Below the pieces are notes generated by a model, which saw only the letters and a list, made by a program, of their open reading frames with translations, searched no databases and was not told where the DNA came from. From Candidatus Omnitrophota bacterium (GTDB lineage: Bacteria; Omnitrophota; Gorgyraeia; B26-G9), in NCBI GenBank assembly GCA_022013205.1, contig JAKLQT010000270.1, forward strand, positions 1 to 15,187: a DNA stretch of 15,187 nucleotides, read 5' to 3'. Of the stretch, positions 3,596-11,701 are shown one piece after another. The translations under genes were made by a program, and so were the position numbers. The number at the start of each line of letters is the position of its first letter. Within the stretch, counting starts at the first letter, position 1.

Positions 3596-5377
3596 CTATT
3601 TGATTTGTCTAAAAGGGCTATACGCCTTTCCCCCGCCTTCAAAACCGACATTTTTATAAAACTCAACAAACGTAAGCCTCAGTGGATGCACAAAACTGGA
3701 TAGGCCGCTAAGAAGGAAATTAGCGGTATGGCCCACGATCAAAAACACGAACGTTAAAAGATATCCTATGAACGGTATCGTCCGCAACTGCATGCCTATT
3801 TCATTAACAACAAGCCCGAGTATCGCGCCTGAAATCCCCAGGGCAAAAAGCCGCACATAACTTAGAACATCTCCTAGAAACCCTGTAAGCCCTCCATAAA
3901 GTTCCCATACTCCTTTTCCCAGCCTGAGAAAGATATTAGCCTTTAAGTCATTAAACAGCAGTATAAGCGTAAGCCCGATTAAGGAGGCCCAGACACCCCA
4001 TTTCGGCGCGGCCGCGTCTGAGAGAAAAGCCAGTACAAGCGGCAGAACTCCCGTAAGCATGATAAGCCAGCCCCAGCTTGAAAGGCTGGCCATAAATCCG
4101 AATTGCCTCATTTTACTAAACGCTTTTAGAAACAGCCCGAAAAATATCTGCACAATCCCGATTTTTAATGAAAGATAAAAAAGCTGGTCCTGGCTTAGCA
4201 ATACAACATTTTTCATAAAATCAATTTTAATAAGTTCAATTCCGAACAAATTCCCGGAAATAAGTCCGAACAAAAAAGTGGAAATCCCAAAGACGGCTCC
4301 TAAAGTTAAAAACGGCCTCTTATCCTGAGCGGCTTTTTTCCACAATATCGCGCATAATAAGAGGATCATCAATCCATACCCCGCGTCTCCAAGGCAGAAG
4401 CCGAAAAATAATGTGAAAAACGGGGCAAAAAAAGCCGTTAGGTCAAATTCAGTGTAGTTAGGTAAAGAGAACATCCTGGTTATCGGTTCGAACAACTTTG
4501 CGAAGCGGTTATTTTGCAATAAAATTGGAACATCATCTTCAACCCTCGGCTTAGAGAAATAGGCATAAACATCCTTTTCATCAAGCCAGGCCTGTACTTT
4601 TATCTTTGCATTTTGAGGCAGCCATCCGTTTATTATATACACTGTATCTTCGGCCGCGCTGGTGAGGTTACTGCTTACCGTTACATAATTCAGTCCGCTT
4701 TTCTGCTCATTGCAATAAGTTTCGATAACCGCGCCTTTAGAAAATAAAGCAAATAATCTTTTTTCATTTTCCGTAATAGTTTCAGTTAGTACCCGCGCTT
4801 TATCCTGCAGAGTCTTCAGATCGAGATCCGGATAAAAAAACTCATCACAATCAAGTTTTACGATTCTCTCTTTCTCAAAGACAACAAAATATACATATGT
4901 TCTGTCCCGGGATATTTCAAACGCGCAAATATTCTCATCAACAACGCAAGAAGCGAAATTCTTTACAGGAGTTATAAAAAAACGCACACACAAACCTGAG
5001 AGCCTGATCTTCTCCATAGATTCTCTGCTGAAATCTCCCCAGGGAGCAAGATTGCGTATCTGCCTATCCGCCTTATCCAATTCATCACGGGCAGCGGTGA
5101 TAATCCGGTTAATATTCTCATACTCCCCAATAACGGATAATGCGGATTGTTTTTCACCTCCCAGAGAAGAAGATTTTGTAAATGATGTTTTTTTCGCTGC
5201 CTTCAGAAAAGCATCCGCTCTGTCTATACTGCTTTTTATTTCCCTCAATCCCTCATGCGGCCTTTTTTTTATATCCTGAGAAATATGCACAACGCCGAGT
5301 TCCTGCAAAGAATGCAAAAAATCATCTTTGGCCTTATGAAATATCAATATTGTTATTTTTTCCATCGGTGCAATCAT
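3596..5377 (-). CDS. atpI: V/A-type ATPase subunit I (membrane stator, a-subunit equivalent)
   Basis: A 593-residue protein with a soluble N-terminal half (about 1-305) that includes a coiled segment around 195-215, and a membrane half with about seven to eight helices. The membrane half starts at FFAPFFTLFFGFCLGDAGYG (316-335), a highly conserved family stretch. Later come LSYVRLFALGISGAILG (505-521), with R509 as the essential arginine that faces the ring carboxylate E132 of subunit K, and GHTANFLLSGLSSFVHPLRL (549-568). It provides the ion half-channels and holds the peripheral stalk. Length is close to spirochaete-type I subunits. The ATG overlaps the stop of subunit D by four bases (ATGA), indicating coupled translation; a second ATG (M5) could also be used. 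Confidence 0.95.
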   Translation of the reverse strand: MIAPMEKITILIFHKAKDDFLHSLQELGVVHISQDIKKRPHEGLREIKSSIDRADAFLKAAKKTSFTKSSSLGGEKQSALSVIGEYENINRIITAARDELDKADRQIRNLAPWGDFSRESMEKIRLSGLCVRFFITPVKNFASCVVDENICAFEISRDRTYVYFVVFEKERIVKLDCDEFFYPDLDLKTLQDKARVLTETITENEKRLFALFSKGAVIETYCNEQKSGLNYVTVSSNLTSAAEDTVYIINGWLPQNAKIKVQAWLDEKDVYAYFSKPRVEDDVPILLQNNRFAKLFEPITRMFSLPNYTEFDLTAFFAPFFTLFFGFCLGDAGYGLMILLLCAILWKKAAQDKRPFLTLGAVFGISTFLFGLISGNLFGIELIKIDFMKNVVLLSQDQLFYLSLKIGIVQIFFGLFLKAFSKMRQFGFMASLSSWGWLIMLTGVLPLVLAFLSDAAAPKWGVWASLIGLTLILLFNDLKANIFLRLGKGVWELYGGLTGFLGDVLSYVRLFALGISGAILGLVVNEIGMQLRTIPFIGYLLTFVFLIVGHTANFLLSGLSSFVHPLRLTFVEFYKNVGFEGGGKAYSPFRQIK

Positions 5378-5967
5378 ACGCCGCTTTCCTCTTCTATTCT
5401 TTTCTTTATTACCTTTTGGGAAGACTTAGACAGATTTTCCTCGTCTTCCAAAAATCTCTTTATCTTACGCGTTGCCTCTTCAAAAAAAGGTATCTGCACT
5501 TTTTCATATAGATTAACCTTTTGGGTTGTCTTCCTGCGCGCATACTCAACGCTTTCCAACACCTTTTCTAAATTAAGTAATTCTATTTTTAGGCCGAACA
5601 CTTCCTTTATGCTCTCTACTCCCTGTATAAACCATGCCGGCTGCGCGAATAATTCAAATGAATCAATATCATATTCAATGTTTTCAACAATACCAACTTT
5701 TATACTGGCAATTTTTTTTGTCTTAAGGTTAACTTTTTTAATACGGATAATATCCGGGAATTCGCTCCATAACCGCTGCACAGGCTTTAGAGACTGTATT
5801 TTTGCCTCTATATTTTTTGCAATTTCCTTAACCTGACTGCGCATACGCCGTGTTTCCGCACGCAAGGCAGCTTCCTTGCTTTGCAGGACCGGCAAAGCGT
5901 TTTGCCTGATACCCAGATCTTTATTGATCTGCATTAAAAAAGTCTTGTTATATTGAATCTGTGGCAC
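5374..5967 (-). CDS. atpD: V/A-type ATPase subunit D (central shaft)
   Basis: A 197-residue, almost entirely helical protein. A long N-terminal helix (YNKTFLMQINKDLGIRQNAL and the following charged stretch to about residue 60) and a C-terminal helix (about 130-195, rich in K, E and R) form the coiled coil that turns inside the A3B3 head. Between them is the short IKVGIVENIEYD-type beta section. This is the gamma-like rotor subunit that passes torque from the ion ring to the catalytic head. The start is GTG at 5967, chosen because GAAGGA lies seven bases upstream and no ATG is well placed. It follows subunit B by 38 bases and overlaps subunit I by four. Sequence conservation is lower than A or B, but position and fold pattern are clear. 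Confidence 0.93.
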   Translation of the reverse strand: MPQIQYNKTFLMQINKDLGIRQNALPVLQSKEAALRAETRRMRSQVKEIAKNIEAKIQSLKPVQRLWSEFPDIIRIKKVNLKTKKIASIKVGIVENIEYDIDSFELFAQPAWFIQGVESIKEVFGLKIELLNLEKVLESVEYARRKTTQKVNLYEKVQIPFFEEATRKIKRFLEDEENLSKSSQKVIKKRIEEESGV

Positions 5968-6005
5968 GCGTTATCCTTCTTTGTGAGACAAAAGTTAACA
6001 CTTTT

Positions 6006-7376
6006 TCACTTTCCCCCGTCAGTCGATTCATTCTCGATACTAACCCGTTCTGTGTCTTTCGGCCAGTATTTATCCATCATTTCCTGTTTGATGCTGACTT
6101 CATCTTTGCTAAAATATTTTGCCAGTAATTCCCAGGATGTGTTAATCATCTTGTCTATATCGATATTGATATCAATGGCCAGCAGTTCCTTACTGTAATC
6201 AAGGGCGAATTTCAATGCCCGTTCATCATAATCAGTAAGGTCAAACCCGTTTTCCTGTTTTGTTTTTGCCTGCGCGGCATCAGCGTATAAACGTATACCC
6301 GCGTTCATAACCTGAGGATGATCTTCTCTTGTGCGTTTACCGATTACCAGCTGTTTTAAACGAGACAAACTGCGAAAAGGATCAACGATAACTTTAGAAA
6401 TATCCGTATCGCGCCGCAGGAAAAGCTGTCCTTCGGTTATATATCCGGTATTATCCGGTATCGCGTGCGTAATATCCCCGCCGCTTAGCGTTGTTACGGC
6501 AACAATGGTAATCGAGCCTTCTTCAAACTGCGCGGCTTTTTCATATATCTTCGCCAGGTCACTGTATAAAGAACCAGGCATACTGTCTTTACTCGGGATT
6601 TGATCCATACGGTTAGAGACAATACTCAAAGCATCACAAAAAAGCGTCATATCAGTAAGTAAAACCAAAACTTTTTCTTTTTTCTCAACCGCAAAATATT
6701 CTGCCGCGGTTAAAACCATATCCGGAATCAGCAAACGCTCGACAGGCGGATCATCTGTTGTGTTTATAAAACAGGTTATCTTTTCCAAAACACCCGCGTC
6801 CTCAAATATCCGCCGGTAATAAAGATAGTCATCATTGGATAAGCCTATCCCGCCTAAAATAATCCTGTCTGCTCCGGCACGCAAAGCAACATTGGCCATA
6901 ACCTGATTAAAGGGCTGGTCCGGGTTGGCAAAAAACGGGATTTTTTGCCCAGCAACCAGGGTATTATTCAGATCAATGCCGGCAATTCCCGTACTGATAA
7001 GCTCTGAAGGCTGTTTGCGGCGCACCGGGTTTACGCTGGGGCCTCCGATCGGAACCTTTTTTCCCTCCAGTTCAGGGCCTCCGTCAATAGGCATGCCGTA
7101 TGCGCTAAAAAATCTTCCCGATAGATCCGGGCCTACTTTGAGAGTAGGCGGTTCTCCCAGGAACACAACATCAACATCCGTGCCGATCCCCTGGGTTCCG
7201 GAGAAAACCTGCAACGTAACCAAATCCCCCTGAATTTTCACAACCTGAGCCGGCCGGCCGTCAATAACTGCCATTTCCTCATTAAATGCGCCGCCTGCCC
7301 TTAAAGCACACGTTGCTTTAGTAATCTGCTCTATCTTTGTATAGACAGTTGTAAAAGCTGGAGTCTTCCGGTTCAT
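6006..7376 (-). CDS. atpB: V/A-type ATPase subunit B (non-catalytic head subunit)
   Basis: A 456-residue protein with a beta-barrel N-terminal domain (about 11-75: VYTKIEQITKATCALRAGG), a nucleotide-binding-fold centre and a helical C-terminus. The usual landmarks are RFFSAYGMPIDGGPELEG (88-105), a degenerate P-loop (PFFANPDQPFNQV, 147-159) as expected for a non-catalytic subunit, VLVLLTDMT (236-244), DITHAIPDNTGYITEGQ (301-317), and SLSRLKQLVIGKRTREDH (336-353), where R339 fits the arginine-finger region that completes the active site of subunit A. It alternates with A in the A3B3 ring. ATG at 7376 follows GAGAGGGAA. It lies 26 bases after subunit A and 38 before D. Confidence 0.96.
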   Translation of the reverse strand: MNRKTPAFTTVYTKIEQITKATCALRAGGAFNEEMAVIDGRPAQVVKIQGDLVTLQVFSGTQGIGTDVDVVFLGEPPTLKVGPDLSGRFFSAYGMPIDGGPELEGKKVPIGGPSVNPVRRKQPSELISTGIAGIDLNNTLVAGQKIPFFANPDQPFNQVMANVALRAGADRIILGGIGLSNDDYLYYRRIFEDAGVLEKITCFINTTDDPPVERLLIPDMVLTAAEYFAVEKKEKVLVLLTDMTLFCDALSIVSNRMDQIPSKDSMPGSLYSDLAKIYEKAAQFEEGSITIVAVTTLSGGDITHAIPDNTGYITEGQLFLRRDTDISKVIVDPFRSLSRLKQLVIGKRTREDHPQVMNAGIRLYADAAQAKTKQENGFDLTDYDERALKFALDYSKELLAIDINIDIDKMINTSWELLAKYFSKDEVSIKQEMMDKYWPKDTERVSIENESTDGGK

Positions 7377-7402
7377 GATATTTCCCTCTCTTTAATATCT
7401 TT

Positions 7403-9160
7403 TCAATTAACCTTGCGTTCCATTACAGTGCTTTGCAGTTCATCTTCAAACTTTTTAAATTCTTCTTCCTGAAATTTAGAATAGTTCATCTGCTTTATTA
7501 AATTTATGATTTTTTTAAAGTAATCGGCAACTTTGTCAAAATTTTCAAATTTAAAGTCTGCCTTGCAGATATTATATATAACATCCATCATGTATTTTTG
7601 CCTGTCCATAGGTGTCGCCTTATCAACCTCATCAAAGGCATCCTGCTGCAGAAACCCAAAGTCAATCAGTTCTGATTTCCAATAACGCTCATGATATTCA
7701 ACCGGCACACTGTCATCGCCTAAAATATTTATCCGATCATATGACTCTTTTCCCCTGAGCAGGACATCGCGTATATATAAAACCTTTTCAATCCAATGCG
7801 GTTCCAGGTTTTCCGCCATATATTCCTGGACTTCTTTATATTCAAGATATTTAGAATAGCTTTCTATTGTATCTATGGAAGGATATCTTTTACTGTCCGC
7901 GCGTTTCTGGGAAAGAGCATAAAAACAGCGGGCTACTTTTTTTGTCGATTCGGTTACCGGCTCTTTTAAGTTCCCACCGGCAGGAGAAACAGTTCCGATA
8001 AAGGTGATTGATCCGGTCTGTCCGTTAGAGAGCTCTACCAGGCCTGCTCTTGAATAAAAATTAGCCACAATCGCCGGCAAATCCATGGGAAAAGCATCCG
8101 GCCCCGGCAATTCTTCCATGCGGTTGGACATCTCTCTTAATGCCTGTGCCCAACGGGAAGTAGAATCGGCAAGAAGCAATATCTTTAAACCCATCTGACG
8201 GTAATACTCGGCGATTGTCATTGCTGTGTAAACAGATGCCTCTCGCGCGGCTACAGGCATATTGGAAGTATTGCAAATAATAATCGTGCGTTCAATAAGT
8301 TTGCGGCCGGTAAACGGGTCTTCTAATTTCGGATAGTCCTTAAAGATCTCCACTACCTCATTCGCTCTTTCTCCGCAAGCGCAGATAATTACCATATCAA
8401 CCTGCGCATTAGCGGCAATAATATGCTGCAAAACTGTCTTGCCGCAGCCAAAGGGCCCGGGAATAAATCCAGTGCCTCCCTCTACTATAGGATTTATCGT
8501 ATCAATAAGCCTGACTCCTGTCTGAAGCAGCTTATAAGCTATCGGCTTATCCGCATAGGCACGAATCGGTACTTTTACCGGCCAGCGCTGCATCATGCTG
8601 ATATTCTGTTTCTTTCCGTCTTTGTCCTTTAACACGGCAATGGTATCTTTTACCGTATATGAGCCTTCTTTGGCAATTGATTCTATATGCCATAAACCCG
8701 TCAGAGCAAAAGGCACCATAATTTTATGTTTAATCCAGTTTTCATTGACCTCGCCAAGAAAATCTCCTGCTTTAACACGATCATTCACTTTAGATGCAGG
8801 AACAAAATCCCATTTTTGTTCATAAGAAAATCTAGCTGTTAATTCTCCTCTTTTTAAGAATACCCCGCTCATTGCCTCGAGATCATTTTGCAGGCCGTCA
8901 TATTTTTTAGAAAGAAGGCCGGGCCCGAGTTCAACCTCAAGCATATGCTCTGTAAATTCTGCAACACAGCCAAAACGCAGTCCCCGCGTACTTTCAAAGA
9001 CCTGCGCAAAGGCACGGTTTCCCTGGATTTTAATAACCTCTGCTTTAAGTTTTATCCCGTCCAAATCTATATAGCAGATCTCATTTTGACTTACCGGCCC
9101 GTCCACTTCTATTGTTACTAGATTAGAGACTATAGCAATAACCCTGCCTTTTGTCGCCAT
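7403..9160 (-). CDS. atpA: V/A-type ATPase subunit A (catalytic)
   Basis: A 585-residue protein that hydrolyses or makes ATP in the A3B3 head. The N-terminal barrel (1-70) is followed by the non-homologous bulge domain typical of V/A-type A subunits (about 110-190). Walker A is GPFGCGKT (235-242); the catalytic glutamate is E264 in ACGERANEV; Walker B is KILLLADSTSRWA (326-338) with D332. MEELPGPDAFP (348-358) and GTVSPAGGN (389-397) are also conserved. RYPSID (425-430) replaces the more usual FPAINW stretch, a difference I associate with the bacterial Chlamydia/spirochaete branch. Length is normal. ATG follows GGAGG with good spacing, 18 bases after the C-like gene. No intein or frameshift is seen. 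Confidence 0.97.
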   Translation of the reverse strand: MATKGRVIAIVSNLVTIEVDGPVSQNEICYIDLDGIKLKAEVIKIQGNRAFAQVFESTRGLRFGCVAEFTEHMLEVELGPGLLSKKYDGLQNDLEAMSGVFLKRGELTARFSYEQKWDFVPASKVNDRVKAGDFLGEVNENWIKHKIMVPFALTGLWHIESIAKEGSYTVKDTIAVLKDKDGKKQNISMMQRWPVKVPIRAYADKPIAYKLLQTGVRLIDTINPIVEGGTGFIPGPFGCGKTVLQHIIAANAQVDMVIICACGERANEVVEIFKDYPKLEDPFTGRKLIERTIIICNTSNMPVAAREASVYTAMTIAEYYRQMGLKILLLADSTSRWAQALREMSNRMEELPGPDAFPMDLPAIVANFYSRAGLVELSNGQTGSITFIGTVSPAGGNLKEPVTESTKKVARCFYALSQKRADSKRYPSIDTIESYSKYLEYKEVQEYMAENLEPHWIEKVLYIRDVLLRGKESYDRINILGDDSVPVEYHERYWKSELIDFGFLQQDAFDEVDKATPMDRQKYMMDVIYNICKADFKFENFDKVADYFKKIINLIKQMNYSKFQEEEFKKFEDELQSTVMERKVN

Positions 9161-9178
9161 GATTCCTCCCTAAATATT

Positions 9179-10003
9179 CTACTGATATATCTCTTCTGTT
9201 TTAATTTCCGTGATTTTTTGAAAACCTTCTTTGCCTGTGACCTCATCAAGAAAGATCCAACGCTCCACAAGCATCAGCTTAATAAGATATCCCAGCAAAA
9301 CATCAATCTGAAAATACGTAAGTGAGTTTATCTGATCGATCATCTCCCAACGCAGCTGGTCCGTAAACTTTTCGATATTAACGCTGTTTTTCTTTAAAAA
9401 AGCATCCAGCAATCCCTGGATATAATCCAGCTCTTTGGACAATCCAAAGTCATTAGCCGTTGACGCGCTTAATTTATCCATAACACTGTAATCACCGATA
9501 CGCATCAGGATATCCTGAGAAAGATTAAATTTCCGTTTATTAAAACTTGCCAGAACATTCCTGAGCTCCAGATCAAAAGAGAAGTAACGCCGGATAAAGC
9601 CGTTATCATGGTTTATCATTTTAGAATAAAATATCCGCCAAATCACTCTTTCGATATCAGCTCTTGAAATTTTCCGGGTATTTTGTTTAAGCTGGTTGAA
9701 TTCTTTCATGAAACAAGCTAAATAAATATCCGTATCATCTTCATTAAAAGGCATTTTTTTCTTAAGTTCATCAAACGTCCAGTTGCCTTTGTGCAAAACC
9801 CAGGGCTTCTGGTTTTCCAGCACGCAATCGACGATATGCGCGTTATCATAAATACGCAGGATATCCCGCACATACCCGCCGTGAACAGGTGTAAGGTGTT
9901 CATAAAGTTCCGAAACAAATTCGCCCACGCGGTAAGGCTCTTTATAATCATCAAGGCGCAATTGCGAAAGTGACGCGATAAGATAGTAATAGTGCCTGCT
10001 CAT
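9179..10003 (-). CDS. DUF2764 protein, V-type ATPase subunit C-like
   Basis: This 274-residue helical protein begins MSRHYYYLIASLSQL, the signature opening of DUF2764 proteins, and lacks membrane helices or a nucleotide motif. In Chlamydia and Borrelia the equivalent gene occupies the same place between E and A in the ATPase operon. That position is where canonical operons carry the C subunit, the socket linking the central shaft to the ion ring, so a C-like job is a reasonable inference; the sequence itself gives only weak similarity to true C. Its ATG overlaps the stop of subunit E by one base (TAATG), implying coupled translation and matched amounts. It ends 18 bases before the subunit A start. 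Confidence 0.88.
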   Translation of the reverse strand: MSRHYYYLIASLSQLRLDDYKEPYRVGEFVSELYEHLTPVHGGYVRDILRIYDNAHIVDCVLENQKPWVLHKGNWTFDELKKKMPFNEDDTDIYLACFMKEFNQLKQNTRKISRADIERVIWRIFYSKMINHDNGFIRRYFSFDLELRNVLASFNKRKFNLSQDILMRIGDYSVMDKLSASTANDFGLSKELDYIQGLLDAFLKKNSVNIEKFTDQLRWEMIDQINSLTYFQIDVLLGYLIKLMLVERWIFLDEVTGKEGFQKITEIKTEEIYQ

Positions 10004-10629
10004 TATTTAGTTTCATCCTTAAAAAGAAATTTCTTTATGCGCGGCCGTAAAAAATATTCTATAAGCGCCTTAAAATCTTCTTCAGTAAAACCGATCCTGT
10101 AGCTGCCGTCTTTAGGGCTGATCACAAAGCCGCTTTTTATTTTTTCGTCAAATTCGATCTCAAGTCTCTTATCCAGCTCCTTTTTACCCTTTTCCAGAAA
10201 ATAATCCTGCAGCTGTGCCTGCATCTTCTGGGGGAGTGTTAGATAAAAAGACTGTCCTCTTTTACAACCGCCGGCAACCCATTCCTTCATAACCGTTTCA
10301 AGTATTTTCTTCAAAAAGCCCGCATCATCGAATAAACCCTTAGTGGAAGACTCGGAGACACTAACACATATAAGTTCGGTTATTTTTTGCCTGAGCAAGG
10401 CCAGTGACTGCTGGCTGGCCATACGTACCTCGGAAGCTATTCTGTTTTTCAACTCATCAGCATCCTTCCTGGCGACATTGGTTATATCCTGGGCCTCAAC
10501 TCTTGCTGAGCGCAGTATCTTTCTTTTTTCCGCCTCAGCCGCTTTAATAATATTTTCTGCCTCCATCTTCGCCTTGGTAACGCCTTCTTCATATATCTGC
10601 TTAGTAAGTTTTTCCAGTTTATCCGTCAT
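10003..10629 (-). CDS. atpE: V/A-type ATPase subunit E (peripheral stalk)
   Basis: A 208-residue protein with the two-part E-subunit design. A long N-terminal helix (about 4-90), rich in K, E and A with heptad spacing (YEEGVTKAKMEAENIIKAAE and AEKRKILRSARVEA), forms the stalk coiled coil; a mixed C-terminal domain (about 105-208), including GFVISPKDGSYRIGFTEEDF, binds the top of the A3B3 head. It belongs to the stator that resists rotation. In most A-type enzymes E pairs with subunit G or H; no such gene is present here. It is the first gene of the ATPase operon: ATG follows GAGGTG, and a promoter lies about 45 bases upstream. The next gene overlaps by one base. Confidence 0.93.
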   Translation of the reverse strand: MTDKLEKLTKQIYEEGVTKAKMEAENIIKAAEAEKRKILRSARVEAQDITNVARKDADELKNRIASEVRMASQQSLALLRQKITELICVSVSESSTKGLFDDAGFLKKILETVMKEWVAGGCKRGQSFYLTLPQKMQAQLQDYFLEKGKKELDKRLEIEFDEKIKSGFVISPKDGSYRIGFTEEDFKALIEYFLRPRIKKFLFKDETK

Positions 10630-10673
10630 TTTTCACCTCTTTTTTAAAATCAGGGTTTTGATATAATCAATAA

Positions 10674-10701
10674 ATTATACAGTACATAAATGAGTTTTCA
10701 A
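10674..10701 (-). promoter_or_regulatory. Predicted promoter of the V-type ATPase operon
   Basis: Minus strand: TTGAAA (10701-10696), 16-base spacer, perfect TATAAT (10679-10674). The start is expected near 10667, giving a leader of about 38 bases before subunit E. No operator-like repeat stands out. Read-through from ymdB is also possible, since no terminator with a T run is visible between ymdB and this promoter. Confidence 0.7.
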
Positions 10702-10767
10702 TAGTTTTTAAATGCGTGGGATATTTTTCTGAATCAGCGGAGCGTTTAGATACGCGGGGGTGTCATT

Positions 10768-11556
10768 TTAAGTGATTTTTTCCATAACTCTTTTTATCGA
10801 CTTCGCTCCTCCGCTCACCGGTTCTACTTCTATAATAACTCCCTGCAGCTGCACATTTTTATCGGCAACTTCAAATCTCATTGGGATATGATTTAAGAAT
10901 CTCGGAAGTATCTGCTCAACTTTTCTACCTATTACCGAATCAATCGGGCCGCTCATGCCCACATCCGTGATATACGCTGTATGATCCGCTTCGGGGAGTA
11001 CGCGCTCATCCGCGGTTTGCACATGTGTATGCGTTCCTAATACAGCGCTTACCTGGCCGTTAAGATACCATCCCATGGCAACTTTTTCACTGGTTGCTTC
11101 CGCGTGAATATCAACAATGATAACCTGAGTTTCCTGTTTGATTTTTTTTATAAGCTCTTGCGCCCTGCGAAAAGGACAATCCAGCGGCTCCATAAAAACT
11201 CTGCCGTTTATATTGATTACGCCTACTTTTTGTCCATTGACAGCCCGCACTACAACGTATCCGCTGCCCGGGACCTCATCCGGATAATTAGCCGGCCTAA
11301 TCAATCTTTCATGAAAATTCAATATCTCAATTATTTCTTTTTTCTTAAAAACATGATCTCCTGAGGTAAGCACGTCAACACCACAGCTGATAAGTTCATT
11401 ATAAATTTTTGCGGTTATTCCTGAGCCTGCCGCGGAGTTTTCAGCATTGGCGATCACAAAATCTATTTGTTCGCGCTCCCGTAAAGAAGCGATACCTTTA
11501 CTGACCGCGCGTCTTCCGGGCTCTCCTACTATATCACCGATCATCAATATTTTCAT
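10768..11556 (-). CDS. ymdB: YmdB-family metallophosphoesterase (2',3'-cyclic nucleotide phosphodiesterase)
   Basis: A 262-residue protein of the YmdB/TIGR00282 family, a two-metal calcineurin-like phosphoesterase. Metal-site motifs are MKILMIGDIVG (1-11, D8), ANAENSAAGSGIT (36-48, E39 and N40), TSGDHVF (64-70), DIHAEATSEK (149-158, H151) and GTHTHVQTADE (174-184, H176 and H178). Bacillus YmdB cleaves 2',3'-cAMP and affects biofilm and motility decisions; the role here is not known. ATG at 11556 is preferred because family members start at 'MKIL/MRIL'; the frame extends upstream to a GTG at 11568 that lacks a ribosome site. It follows RNase Y, a conserved pairing that suggests a link to RNA turnover. 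In 'GDH', D67 replaces the usual Asn. Confidence 0.93.
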   Translation of the reverse strand: MKILMIGDIVGEPGRRAVSKGIASLREREQIDFVIANAENSAAGSGITAKIYNELISCGVDVLTSGDHVFKKKEIIEILNFHERLIRPANYPDEVPGSGYVVVRAVNGQKVGVININGRVFMEPLDCPFRRAQELIKKIKQETQVIIVDIHAEATSEKVAMGWYLNGQVSAVLGTHTHVQTADERVLPEADHTAYITDVGMSGPIDSVIGRKVEQILPRFLNHIPMRFEVADKNVQLQGVIIEVEPVSGGAKSIKRVMEKIT

Positions 11557-11701
11557 AATTCGTCCCACGTTGAACGGTTACGATGCCCGTTTCGGTTTTC
11601 GGTTAAGTTTTCCGTGTTTAAGAACTGTATTTCTTATCAACTTCCTTAACCGCCGCCGTCATACAATACAGGTTTCCTCACCCTAACCTTTTAACGAGTA
11701 T

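Noticed and set aside
11586..11662. A 14-codon minus-strand ORF and short direct repeats between rny and ymdB as an attenuator or leader peptide
   Set aside because: The ribosome site is far from the ATG and no alternative hairpins or T run follow.
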